The translations under genes were made by a program, and so were the position numbers. This document shows, one piece after another, positions 1 to 5,424 of a stretch of DNA of 7,518 nt; within the stretch, counting starts at the first letter, position 1; every line of letters starts with the position of its first letter. Source of the DNA: Candidatus Brocadia sp. (GTDB lineage: Bacteria; Planctomycetota; Brocadiia; Brocadiales; Brocadiaceae). The stretch is from contig JAUQXU010000416.1 in assembly GCA_030837935.1 (NCBI GenBank), positions 1 to 7,518 on the forward strand. The letters are read 5' to 3'. Under the pieces are notes generated by a model. It saw only the letters and a program-made list of their open reading frames with translations, had not been told where the DNA came from and ran no database searches.

Positions 1-676
1 TCGGAGCATACCCCCAATCTCTATAAATCTTCAGATTTCCCAAATGTAATTTTTCAGCCTCCCCCATACTTATCTTAACAGCCGTATTAAGAATCTTTTT
101 TGTGACAAAATGATTGCCTCTCAAAACCGACTCGTGATTGAAAAGAATACCGCAAGCCGAAAATATACCATAAGCCTCTCTATAGTTTACCGTTATCCAA
201 TGTGCAGCAGCTTTAGAAATTCCATAGGGACTTACGGGATGAAAAACAAAACTTTCATTCACGGGTAGATTTTCTTTTCTGACATTACCAAACATTTCAC
301 TGCTTGAAGCCTGATAAAATTTTATCTTTGGATTAACTATTTTTATTGCTTCTAAAATATTTGCAACACTAACTATATTAAATTCTAAGGTTCCTATTGG
401 TTGTTCAAAAGATAAACTTACAGAACTTTGAGCCGCTAAATTATAAAATTCATCGGGTTTGTTTTTGTCTAAAATTCTGATTATGTTTGACAAATCTAAA
501 AGATCTGCCTCTATCAAAATGATTCTATCACTAAGACCTAAGTATTTTAAATTTTTTATGTTACTTTTTGATGCGTTTCTTACGATACCAACAACATTAT
601 AATTTTTATTTAGGAGAAAACTCGACAAATATGCTCCATCTTGACCCGTTATGCCCGTTATAATTGCCGTTTTCAT
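1..676 (-). CDS. gmd: GDP-mannose 4,6-dehydratase, 3' end cut by window edge
   Basis: The reading frame opens with ATG at 676-674 and stays open for 225 codons to the window edge. It belongs to the short-chain dehydrogenase/reductase (extended) superfamily. The N-terminal Rossmann motif GITGQDG (residues 8-14) has the GQDG signature typical of GDP-mannose dehydratases. YNLAAQSSVSLSFEQP (78-93), FYQASSSEMFG (120-130), the catalytic YGISK (YxxxK, 151-155), GILFNHES (176-183) and LGNLKIYRDWGYA (212-224) all match Gmd landmarks. The known reaction is dehydration of GDP-D-mannose to GDP-4-keto-6-deoxy-D-mannose, the cytoplasmic precursor of GDP-fucose, GDP-rhamnose and related sugars. About the last third of a usual 320-370 residue protein is missing. 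Its ATG overlaps the TGA of the upstream glycosyltransferase (ATGA) and no Shine-Dalgarno sequence is visible, so translation is probably coupled. A closely related GDP-sugar epimerase/reductase is a less likely alternative. Confidence 0.93.
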   Translation of the reverse strand, partial: MKTAIITGITGQDGAYLSSFLLNKNYNVVGIVRNASKSNIKNLKYLGLSDRIILIEADLLDLSNIIRILDKNKPDEFYNLAAQSSVSLSFEQPIGTLEFNIVSVANILEAIKIVNPKIKFYQASSSEMFGNVRKENLPVNESFVFHPVSPYGISKAAAHWITVNYREAYGIFSACGILFNHESVLRGNHFVTKKILNTAVKISMGEAEKLHLGNLKIYRDWGYAP

Positions 677-1782
677 AGTATACTTTTATATAGCATCATT
701 GTTTGATTTGCTGTTTTTTCCCAGGAAAAATTTTTCAATCTTTCGTATCCTTTATATTTCAATTTGTACCTCAAATCATGATCATATATTACCTTCTTAA
801 CTGTAGTTAAAATTGATATTTTATCGGCTGGGTCAAAGTATTCCGCAGCATCACCTGCAACCTCAGGAAGTGAGCTTATATTACTCGTTACAACTGGACA
901 TCCACAAGAAAAAGCTTCTAAAATAGGAATCCCGAAACCTTCATATAAAGATGGAAATATGAAAGCCAATGCATTTTTGTAAAGTTGTGCAAGTATATTA
1001 TCATCGAATGAGCATTGAGTTACTTTATTTATAACTCCCGACTTTTCTAAATTCGTTATTTCTGATGGAGTAAATTTGCCTCCACCTGCACAAATTAAGT
1101 AAAGATTTTTGTCGTCTTTTAATAATTGCGAAATTGACTCTATAAATGTATCAAAATTTTTATATACCCTTCTGTTGCCTACAAATAGTAAATATCTTTG
1201 AGGGAATTCACTGCTTCTTCCTTTCACTTTTTCAATAACATCGAAACAAAGTGAATTGCCAAGATAAATGACTTCTATTTTATCCTCTTTAATACCAAAT
1301 AATTTTATTATATCACGTTTTGTATTTTCTGAGATTGCAATTATCTTCGTAGCTTTTGAAGCTAACAATTTTTTGTGCTCACTTGTTTTATCTCTAGAAG
1401 AGAATATTTGGGGGAATAGCTCGTAAACCATATCATATATGGTTAGTATAAACGGCTTATCTCCTATGTACTTTAAAAAGTAAGGATCATAATATGTTGG
1501 ATGAAAAATATCAAAACCTTTCTTGCACAGGAATTTTTTCTCAATGTGTTTATTTATAAAATTGAGAAGCCTGATTTTACCTCTAAAATTTATTGTTTCC
1601 AAAAAAGGTTTACACGTTAAAAAGCCAGTTTTTCTTACATAATGATTATTTGAATACAGAAGTGGTAAATCGAAATGAATATCTTCTTGTTTTTTAAACA
1701 CATTCATGAGTTCATAGAAATATCGTGAAATTCCTCCATAATCTTGAAAAACAAATATTTGGTGGTCATACAAAATTTTCAT
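673..1782 (-). CDS. GT4-family glycosyltransferase (mannosyl/rhamnosyl-transferase-like)
   Basis: This 369-residue protein has the length and architecture of GT-B retaining glycosyltransferases (family GT4). The N-terminal start MKILYDHQIF followed by YGGISRYFYEL (15-25) is typical of O-antigen mannosyltransferases of the MtfB/WbpY type. The acceptor-side half contains HPTYYDP (94-100) and TIYDMVYELFP (114-124). The donor-side half opens with LLFVGNRRVYKNF (198-210) and carries FPSLYEGFGIPILEAFSCG (276-294), in which E281 and E289 form the EX7E motif that contacts the nucleotide sugar. No signal peptide or membrane segment is visible, so it probably works at the cytoplasmic face of the membrane. 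It sits five bases after the nucleotidyltransferase stop, and GGAAGAAG lies about nine bases before its ATG. Adjacency to gmd suggests a GDP-linked donor such as mannose, rhamnose or fucose; this is inference. The gene is AT-rich compared with those upstream. Confidence 0.9.
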   Translation of the reverse strand: MKILYDHQIFVFQDYGGISRYFYELMNVFKKQEDIHFDLPLLYSNNHYVRKTGFLTCKPFLETINFRGKIRLLNFINKHIEKKFLCKKGFDIFHPTYYDPYFLKYIGDKPFILTIYDMVYELFPQIFSSRDKTSEHKKLLASKATKIIAISENTKRDIIKLFGIKEDKIEVIYLGNSLCFDVIEKVKGRSSEFPQRYLLFVGNRRVYKNFDTFIESISQLLKDDKNLYLICAGGGKFTPSEITNLEKSGVINKVTQCSFDDNILAQLYKNALAFIFPSLYEGFGIPILEAFSCGCPVVTSNISSLPEVAGDAAEYFDPADKISILTTVKKVIYDHDLRYKLKYKGYERLKNFSWEKTANQTMMLYKSIL

Positions 1783-1787
1783 AAATT

Positions 1788-2531
1788 TTAACTTCTTCCA
1801 AAAGATTTCTCGTCTTTAAATATTTCCAGCGCTCGATTATAATCCTCTGGGAAAGTCAGATTGAGGTAATCTCCATTGAAAGCAAAGGGCCTTAAAATCT
1901 CCCCGTTATCAATCATCTTCTGAAGCACATCGGTAATCTCAATCTCATTTCTCAGTAACGAGGGCGGAGTCTTCGCAATATAGTCGAACACACCACGGTC
2001 AAGGAAGTAATACCCCATCCCACAAAGATTGTTGGGAAGCGATTTTGGTTTTTCCACAACTTTAAAGATTTTTCCTTCTGAAATTTCTACTGAATAGCTG
2101 CGCTGAATATCATCGGGACAATTCGTTTCATAAACACCTACTCCAGTTTCGAAGGTGGGGGGCAATTGGAAACTTCCCTTACAAAGACAATCGCCCAGAA
2201 CGACAATAAATTGGTCGCGAACCAGTTTTTCAGCACAAAGAAGGCCGTTTGCAATACCTCTCAAATCATTCGGTTCGGCAAAAGACGCATGAATTGAAAG
2301 CGAAGAAACGTACTGGACAATTTCCTCTTTCTTATACTTTACAACAAAGATAAAATGGGAGGCAAAGGCAGACCAATAATCGATAATGTATTGAAGAATT
2401 GGCCGTCCCCAAACAGAGATCATTGCTTTTTGTTTTTCAAGAGTCAAAGGATAAGCCCTGCTTCCCTTTCCCCCGCAAAGGATGACACAACTTGTTTGAG
2501 AAGGATTCATGCGGAGATCAACTTTTCCCAT
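1788..2531 (-). CDS. Sugar-phosphate nucleotidyltransferase (NTP_transferase family)
   Basis: This 247-residue protein is an RmlA/GlmU-N-like nucleotidyltransferase, which joins a sugar 1-phosphate to an NTP to give an NDP-sugar and pyrophosphate. Visible landmarks are GGKGSRAYPLT (20-30) with a following K35 for the nucleotide-binding signature, the GD pair at 113-114 expected to bind metal and sugar, VEKP (159-162), EIEITD (196-201) and DYLNLTFPEDYNRAL (221-235). There is no C-terminal hexapeptide (acyltransferase) domain. The open frame continues upstream to 2612. The chosen ATG at 2531 has AGAAAGG six bases before it; the next ATG at 2510 would remove seven residues and lacks a clear ribosome site. 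With this start it overlaps the glycosyltransferase stop by 14 bases. The sugar and base cannot be decided from sequence. Mannose-1-phosphate guanylyltransferase would suit the downstream gmd, but glucose-1-phosphate uridylyl- or thymidylyl-transferase is equally possible. Confidence 0.88.
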   Translation of the reverse strand: MGKVDLRMNPSQTSCVILCGGKGSRAYPLTLEKQKAMISVWGRPILQYIIDYWSAFASHFIFVVKYKKEEIVQYVSSLSIHASFAEPNDLRGIANGLLCAEKLVRDQFIVVLGDCLCKGSFQLPPTFETGVGVYETNCPDDIQRSYSVEISEGKIFKVVEKPKSLPNNLCGMGYYFLDRGVFDYIAKTPPSLLRNEIEITDVLQKMIDNGEILRPFAFNGDYLNLTFPEDYNRALEIFKDEKSFGRS

Positions 2532-3765
2532 GGAAGACCTTTCTGTAAATTTCGTCAAAACCATCAAGTATCCTGTTTTCATTAAAAACAACTTCTGCCG
2601 CTTGCCGGGCATGAGTCCCCATTGTCAGGCGTTTTCTTTCAGAAGAAAGCAAGCTGTCCATTGCATGCGCAAATCCATTAATATCGTTTCGCTCCACCAG
2701 TATACCGGAATAGCCGTCTGAAATAAACTCAGGAATTCCCCCTACTTTTGAAGCGATAACAGGCTTGGCTGCGTACATGGCTTCGCACAAAATTACTGGT
2801 GACATATTTTCCCATTGTTCGGGAATAATCAAACAATCACACCCTTTTAGAAATGCAATAAATTCATTTCGTTTAAGTCGATCAAAAAATACGATACGTT
2901 CTTGCAATCCAAGGTCGTTAATTCTCGATCTGATCTGAGCTTCATATGCTTCATTAGCGTTGAATTTTGCAATAACGAGACGGGCGCTTGGATGAGAAGA
3001 AGCAATTTTTCCAAAGGCATCGATTGCAATATGCAGCCCCTTTTTTGAGTCCATCCAGCCTGAAAATAATATTGCAGGAAACGAAAAGTGAAAAGGAGGA
3101 ACAGCATCAATGTGTTCGTACTCAACAATCTGGGGAAGAATCCTGATCTTGCATTCTGATATCCCGCTTTTTTGGAGGATATCCCTGGATGAACGTGAAA
3201 GTACATGAAACAGAGAAATTTGTCTGAGAGAGATATGAAGAAACTTTCTTCGCCAGTGATGATAGGCTTGTTTCACCCTGTTTTCCGGTCTGCCATAGCA
3301 ATCTGCACACATACGCCCTTCCATTTCGATACAAAACTCCCCCGATCTATCAAGCGAAATTTTTGGACACAGAATCCAGTAATCGTAAATAGACATAACC
3401 ATGCGTATCCGGGTTAAATAATTCGCGAATATTGCAGGAAAGAAAAGATACTTACAATTATGGATATGAATAATGGAATTTGCCGGAAGACGGGAAAACA
3501 ATTTAAATAGCTCCAGACAGGCTATTGGGTCAAAGTGGATAAAGTCAGCAAGCATCTGCCCAAATTTCATTTTCGATGAGGCGCTTCTGATAAAATACGC
3601 ATCCTGGTAAATTTCAGGCTTTGAAGGGAAAAGACAAATGATAAAATGTCTCCCTGGTACACGTTTCCGAAGCGCTGAAATATATTTCGCCGTAAGTTGT
3701 TCGGCTCCACCCCAAACAGAATGGCTATATGGGAGAGCGTCAGTTAGGTGATAAACTCTTGGCAT
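2518..3765 (-). CDS. GT4-family glycosyltransferase with Cys-rich loop
   Basis: This 415-residue protein is a GT-B fold retaining glycosyltransferase. The N-terminal domain begins MPRVYHLTDALPYSHSVWGG with GGAE (19-22), the glycine-rich acceptor-side loop. YDYWILCP (127-134) matches the HDYW(L/I)xCP motif of a GT4 subgroup and is followed by further cysteines C145, C153 and C156. The C-terminal nucleotide-sugar domain contains LFSGWMDSKKGLHIAIDAF (233-251) and PEQWENMSPVILCEAMYAAK (315-334), with E319 and E328 as the likely donor-binding acidic residues, then VGGIPEFISDGYSGILV (341-357). It probably transfers a sugar onto a growing surface-glycan intermediate at the cytoplasmic membrane face; donor and acceptor are unknown. 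Its ATG lies 26 bases inside the upstream radical SAM gene with only a weak ribosome site, so its translation may depend on that gene. The nucleotidyltransferase gene starts within its last codons. Confidence 0.9.
   Translation of the reverse strand: MPRVYHLTDALPYSHSVWGGAEQLTAKYISALRKRVPGRHFIICLFPSKPEIYQDAYFIRSASSKMKFGQMLADFIHFDPIACLELFKLFSRLPANSIIHIHNCKYLFFPAIFANYLTRIRMVMSIYDYWILCPKISLDRSGEFCIEMEGRMCADCYGRPENRVKQAYHHWRRKFLHISLRQISLFHVLSRSSRDILQKSGISECKIRILPQIVEYEHIDAVPPFHFSFPAILFSGWMDSKKGLHIAIDAFGKIASSHPSARLVIAKFNANEAYEAQIRSRINDLGLQERIVFFDRLKRNEFIAFLKGCDCLIIPEQWENMSPVILCEAMYAAKPVIASKVGGIPEFISDGYSGILVERNDINGFAHAMDSLLSSERKRLTMGTHARQAAEVVFNENRILDGFDEIYRKVFHGKS
2538..2544 (-). promoter_or_regulatory. 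Ribosome binding site deciding the nucleotidyltransferase start
   Basis: On the minus strand AGAAAGG lies six bases before the ATG at 2531, inside the 3' end of the upstream glycosyltransferase gene. The alternative ATG at 2510 is preceded by ATCTCCGC, which is not purine rich. This favours 2531 as the start, although the extra seven residues before MNPSQTS make the N-terminus slightly longer than is usual for the family. Confidence 0.5.
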
Positions 3766-4933
3766 AAACCATTTTCATAATAGTAAGAAACTGTTTTGGA
3801 AGAAGACTGGGTCTGTATTTAATGAGAAAGATTAATCTGCACGTATACTTGAAAATTACCGGGAGTGACGATTCCTTGATCCCAATCCATTCGGCCCAAC
3901 GCAACATCCGGTTGGATTGAAAAGACGAATCGTTATCAGAAGGCACTCCGGAAGAGGTCTTGTTAAAAATAGCATCTATTTGTATGCCTTTATCGAACGG
4001 AACATATACGCTAAGATGGGCATTAATCCCATGTTTCAGAATAAAACACAAGCTCTCGATATCGTCCTTCCTGGTAGTTCCCGGCAAACCGAAGATAAAA
4101 AATCCATTTACAGCATCAAAACGCGGCTTGGCAATTGAGACGGCCTTCTCGATCTGGGCAAGGGTTTCACCTTTCTGTATCCTTTCCAAAATTCTATCAG
4201 AGGCCGATTCAGCGCCAAAACTAAGGTGCCGGCACCCGGAAGCCCGTATCGCATCAGCGATTTCCTCATCAAACAAATCCGCGCGAAGCCCGTTCGAACA
4301 AATCCATTCCAGGTTAAGCGGTTTGGTCTTTGCGGCAAATTCTAAGACACGCCCTTTTTTAAGATTAAAACAGTCATCCATGATGCAAAATTTTTTAATG
4401 TTCCATTTCACTTGGGCATGTCGCAATTCGTCAATGCAATTATCTACCGATCTGGTTTTATAAACCCTGCAACGACTCATACAATAGATACATTGAAACG
4501 GGCAGCCAATGCTTGTCATAAGGGGATAATACCACTCACCTGATTGCCATTTTGCCAGAAAAATCTTAAACGAATCAAACAATGAATAATCAGGAAAAGG
4601 AAGATTATCTGAAAAAGGAGTGTCAATATTCAAGATTTCATCGAAAGTAACGAACGGGTAGCAGCACTGGATATCCAGAATACCCTTGAGGGTCCGAACG
4701 CTAGCACCCGGACGTTTCAAGAGTATCTCTTCTTTTATCTTCTGTGCATGGCCGTAATTCCTTGATTGAACAGACAAAACATAGTCGTTTTCCTTTTCAT
4801 CATAAAAGCGGTTGCCTGGATCGGGCATCGTATTAAGATCAACCACCCTGCCGCGGTATACTGTAGCAGCGTAGGCAACGGCGAGGTTAGGAATGTCTTT
4901 GTTGGTACGACTATCCGGGTTAATAAAAATCAC
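3740..4933 (-). CDS. Radical SAM protein, B12-binding-type N-terminus
   Basis: This 397-residue protein has the layout of B12-binding-type radical SAM enzymes. The N-terminal region (about 1-125) begins with the IFINP strand and continues with PNLAVAYAA (15-23), VVDLNTMPDP (30-39) and IKEEILLKRPGA (66-77), followed by the linker LPFPDYSLFD (111-120). The radical SAM core carries C144-x3-C148-x2-C151 in GCPFQCIYC, the ligands of the [4Fe-4S] cluster, followed by MDDCFN (185-190), LSFGAESASDRILE (237-250) and FFIFGLPGTTRKD (278-290). The usual cobalamin motif DxHxxG and the GGPH and GE segments are not found, so cobalamin binding is uncertain. The start is GTG with GGAG eight bases upstream; this initiation region is duplicated at 5395-5424 beyond the toxin-antitoxin insert. 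Its last 26 bases overlap the glycosyltransferase. The substrate is unknown; the context suggests a role in glycan or lipid-carrier modification. Confidence 0.85.
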   Translation of the reverse strand: MIFINPDSRTNKDIPNLAVAYAATVYRGRVVDLNTMPDPGNRFYDEKENDYVLSVQSRNYGHAQKIKEEILLKRPGASVRTLKGILDIQCCYPFVTFDEILNIDTPFSDNLPFPDYSLFDSFKIFLAKWQSGEWYYPLMTSIGCPFQCIYCMSRCRVYKTRSVDNCIDELRHAQVKWNIKKFCIMDDCFNLKKGRVLEFAAKTKPLNLEWICSNGLRADLFDEEIADAIRASGCRHLSFGAESASDRILERIQKGETLAQIEKAVSIAKPRFDAVNGFFIFGLPGTTRKDDIESLCFILKHGINAHLSVYVPFDKGIQIDAIFNKTSSGVPSDNDSSFQSNRMLRWAEWIGIKESSLPVIFKYTCRLIFLIKYRPSLLPKQFLTIMKMVYAKSLSPN

Positions 4934-4945
4934 ACATTGTTCTCC
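4916..4945 (-). repeat. Direct repeat copy B: duplicated translation start region
   Basis: On the minus strand this 30-base stretch carries GGAG, eight spacer bases, the GTG start of the third radical SAM gene and the codons for IFINP. It matches the stretch at 5395-5424 at 25 of 30 positions, with an identical 12-base end TTTATTAACCCG. Similarity stops sharply after CCG. The two copies are in the same orientation and bracket the antitoxin and truncated toxin. Confidence 0.75.
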
Positions 4946-4980
4946 AAAAACCCAAAAAACGACTTTGTCATTTGCTTTCT

Positions 4981-5118
4981 TTACGCATTACTAATCCGCA
5001 TATTTGCACGATTAGATACCAGAATCTCCTCTTCATATCGTTCGATATAGGCACCCTTTAATCCCCGAATCGCAAACTCAACGTCTTCGAGATATCGAAC
5101 CAGTATATCAGGGAGCAT
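4981..5118 (-). pseudogene. Truncated toxin remnant (TumE/DUF6516-like)
   Basis: An ATG at 5118-5116, inside the last codons of the antitoxin-like gene (11-base overlap), opens a frame of 45 residues ending in TAA at 4983-4981. It begins MLPDILVRYLEDVEFAIRGL and continues with GAYIERYEEEILVSNRANMRI (22-42). I recognise this as the N-terminal part of small toxins annotated as TumE-family or DUF6516, which normally run to roughly 100-120 residues and are encoded directly after a small antitoxin. The expected continuation is absent. None of the three frames between 4936 and 4980 reads like the missing part, so the gene looks 3'-truncated rather than merely frameshifted. It is probably inactive. 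The family name is from memory and moderately sure; the gene order and overlap independently support a toxin-antitoxin pair. A genuinely short independent peptide is less likely. Confidence 0.62.
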
Positions 5119-5338
5119 GCTGCAACTGTCTTTCTATTTCAAGCTTGATTGCAATATAATGTTGATAATCATTTGCCCATTCGACAAAATCCATAGAATC
5201 TTCCATTTGTCCCTTGCAAAATTTGTCGAAAAACTCCTCTGATGAAATCCGATATCGGTCCTCATAAACACTAAGGCGCTTTGTTACAGCTATAATGGCA
5301 TCTACAGGTGAATCGTATTCAGTTCTTTGTTTTCGCAT
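5108..5338 (-). CDS. Antitoxin-like protein of a TumA/TumE-type pair
   Basis: This small acidic 76-residue protein is probably the antitoxin of a two-gene module. The N-terminus MRKQRTEYDSPVDAIIAVTK is followed by a likely helical stretch RLSVYEDRYRISSEEFFDKF (21-40), then a GQMEDSMDFVEWANDYQHY block (43-61) and a charged C-terminal helix KLEIERQL (65-72). The combination of Y-E-x-R-Y, S-S-E-E-F and D-F-V-E-W is characteristic of small antitoxins found before TumE/DUF6516-type toxins; the assignment is from family memory, not a search. The ATG at 5338 is chosen because AGGGGA lies four to five bases upstream; the in-frame TTG at 5362 is not convincing and lies within the palindrome. The frame overlaps the toxin remnant by 11 bases. 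Regulation may be through the palindrome at 5353-5367. It is the only non-metabolic gene in the operon and looks inserted. Confidence 0.68.
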   Translation of the reverse strand: MRKQRTEYDSPVDAIIAVTKRLSVYEDRYRISSEEFFDKFCKGQMEDSMDFVEWANDYQHYIAIKLEIERQLQHAP

Positions 5339-5342
5339 ATTT

Positions 5343-5348
5343 TCCCCT
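5343..5348 (-). promoter_or_regulatory. Strong ribosome binding site of the antitoxin gene
   Basis: AGGGGA on the minus strand precedes the ATG at 5338 by about five bases. It is among the clearest Shine-Dalgarno sequences in the window and fixes the antitoxin start. A high translation rate of the antitoxin relative to its toxin is expected for such modules. Confidence 0.7.
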
Positions 5349-5352
5349 ATTG

Positions 5353-5367
5353 TATCTTTCAAAGATA
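5353..5367 (-). promoter_or_regulatory. Perfect 15-base palindrome, candidate toxin-antitoxin operator
   Basis: The minus strand reads TATCTTTGAAAGATA, a perfect inverted repeat with 7-base arms around one base, ending four bases before the antitoxin ribosome site. Palindromes at this place often bind the antitoxin or toxin-antitoxin complex in autoregulated modules. No convincing -35/-10 pair could be read around it, so an independent promoter is not shown. A short hairpin that affects translation is another possibility. Confidence 0.4.
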
Positions 5368-5412
5368 AGCCACATTACATCTGCTATGTTTCCACGGGTT
5401 AATAAATATCAT
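5359..5412 (-). other. Remnant of a duplicated radical SAM gene start
   Basis: An ATG at 5412-5410 overlaps the TGA of the SPASM gene (ATGA) and is preceded by GGAG at eight bases. It opens a frame of only 17 residues, MIFINPWKHSRCNVAYL, before TGA. The first six residues equal those of the third radical SAM protein apart from the start codon, which is GTG there. It looks like the original start of that gene, separated from its body by the toxin-antitoxin insert. Alternatively it is the degraded start of a paralogous B12-binding-type radical SAM gene, since NVAYL resembles the LAVAYAA segment of such proteins. Whether the peptide is made is unknown. Confidence 0.55.
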
Positions 5413-5424
5413 ACTTTACTCTCC
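5395..5424 (-). repeat. Direct repeat copy A: duplicated translation start region
   Basis: On the minus strand this stretch contains GGAG (inside the last codons of the SPASM gene), eight bases, ATG and the codons for IFINP. It is 25/30 identical to 4916-4945, and the inner 20 bases (5395-5414 against 4916-4935) match at 18. The distance between copies is 479 bases. Outside the aligned stretch the flanks are unrelated. Confidence 0.75.

Noticed and set aside
2532..2612. Upstream extension of the nucleotidyltransferase to 2612.
   Set aside because: The extra N-terminal residues are not part of the nucleotidyltransferase fold and would overlap the glycosyltransferase gene by 95 bases; a better ribosome site sits before 2531.
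3960..4463. Plus-strand open frame of 167 codons.
   Set aside because: It lies wholly antisense to the radical SAM gene at 3740-4933, shows no recognisable motif and has low-complexity-like composition; it is a shadow frame.
4936..4980. Missing C-terminal part of the toxin in another frame after the early stop.
   Set aside because: All three minus-strand frames were read and none resembles the continuation expected of the family; the toxin is treated as truncated, not simply frameshifted.
4766..5050. Plus-strand open frame of 94 codons spanning the gap before the third radical SAM gene.
   Set aside because: It covers the radical SAM start and the toxin remnant in antisense and has no family features. 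The minus-strand reading explains the region better.
5339..5394. Promoter in front of the antitoxin, with TACAAT as a possible -10 box at 5349-5354.
   Set aside because: No acceptable -35 box lies 16-18 bases upstream, and the expected transcript start would fall on the ribosome site, so it is not reported as a feature.
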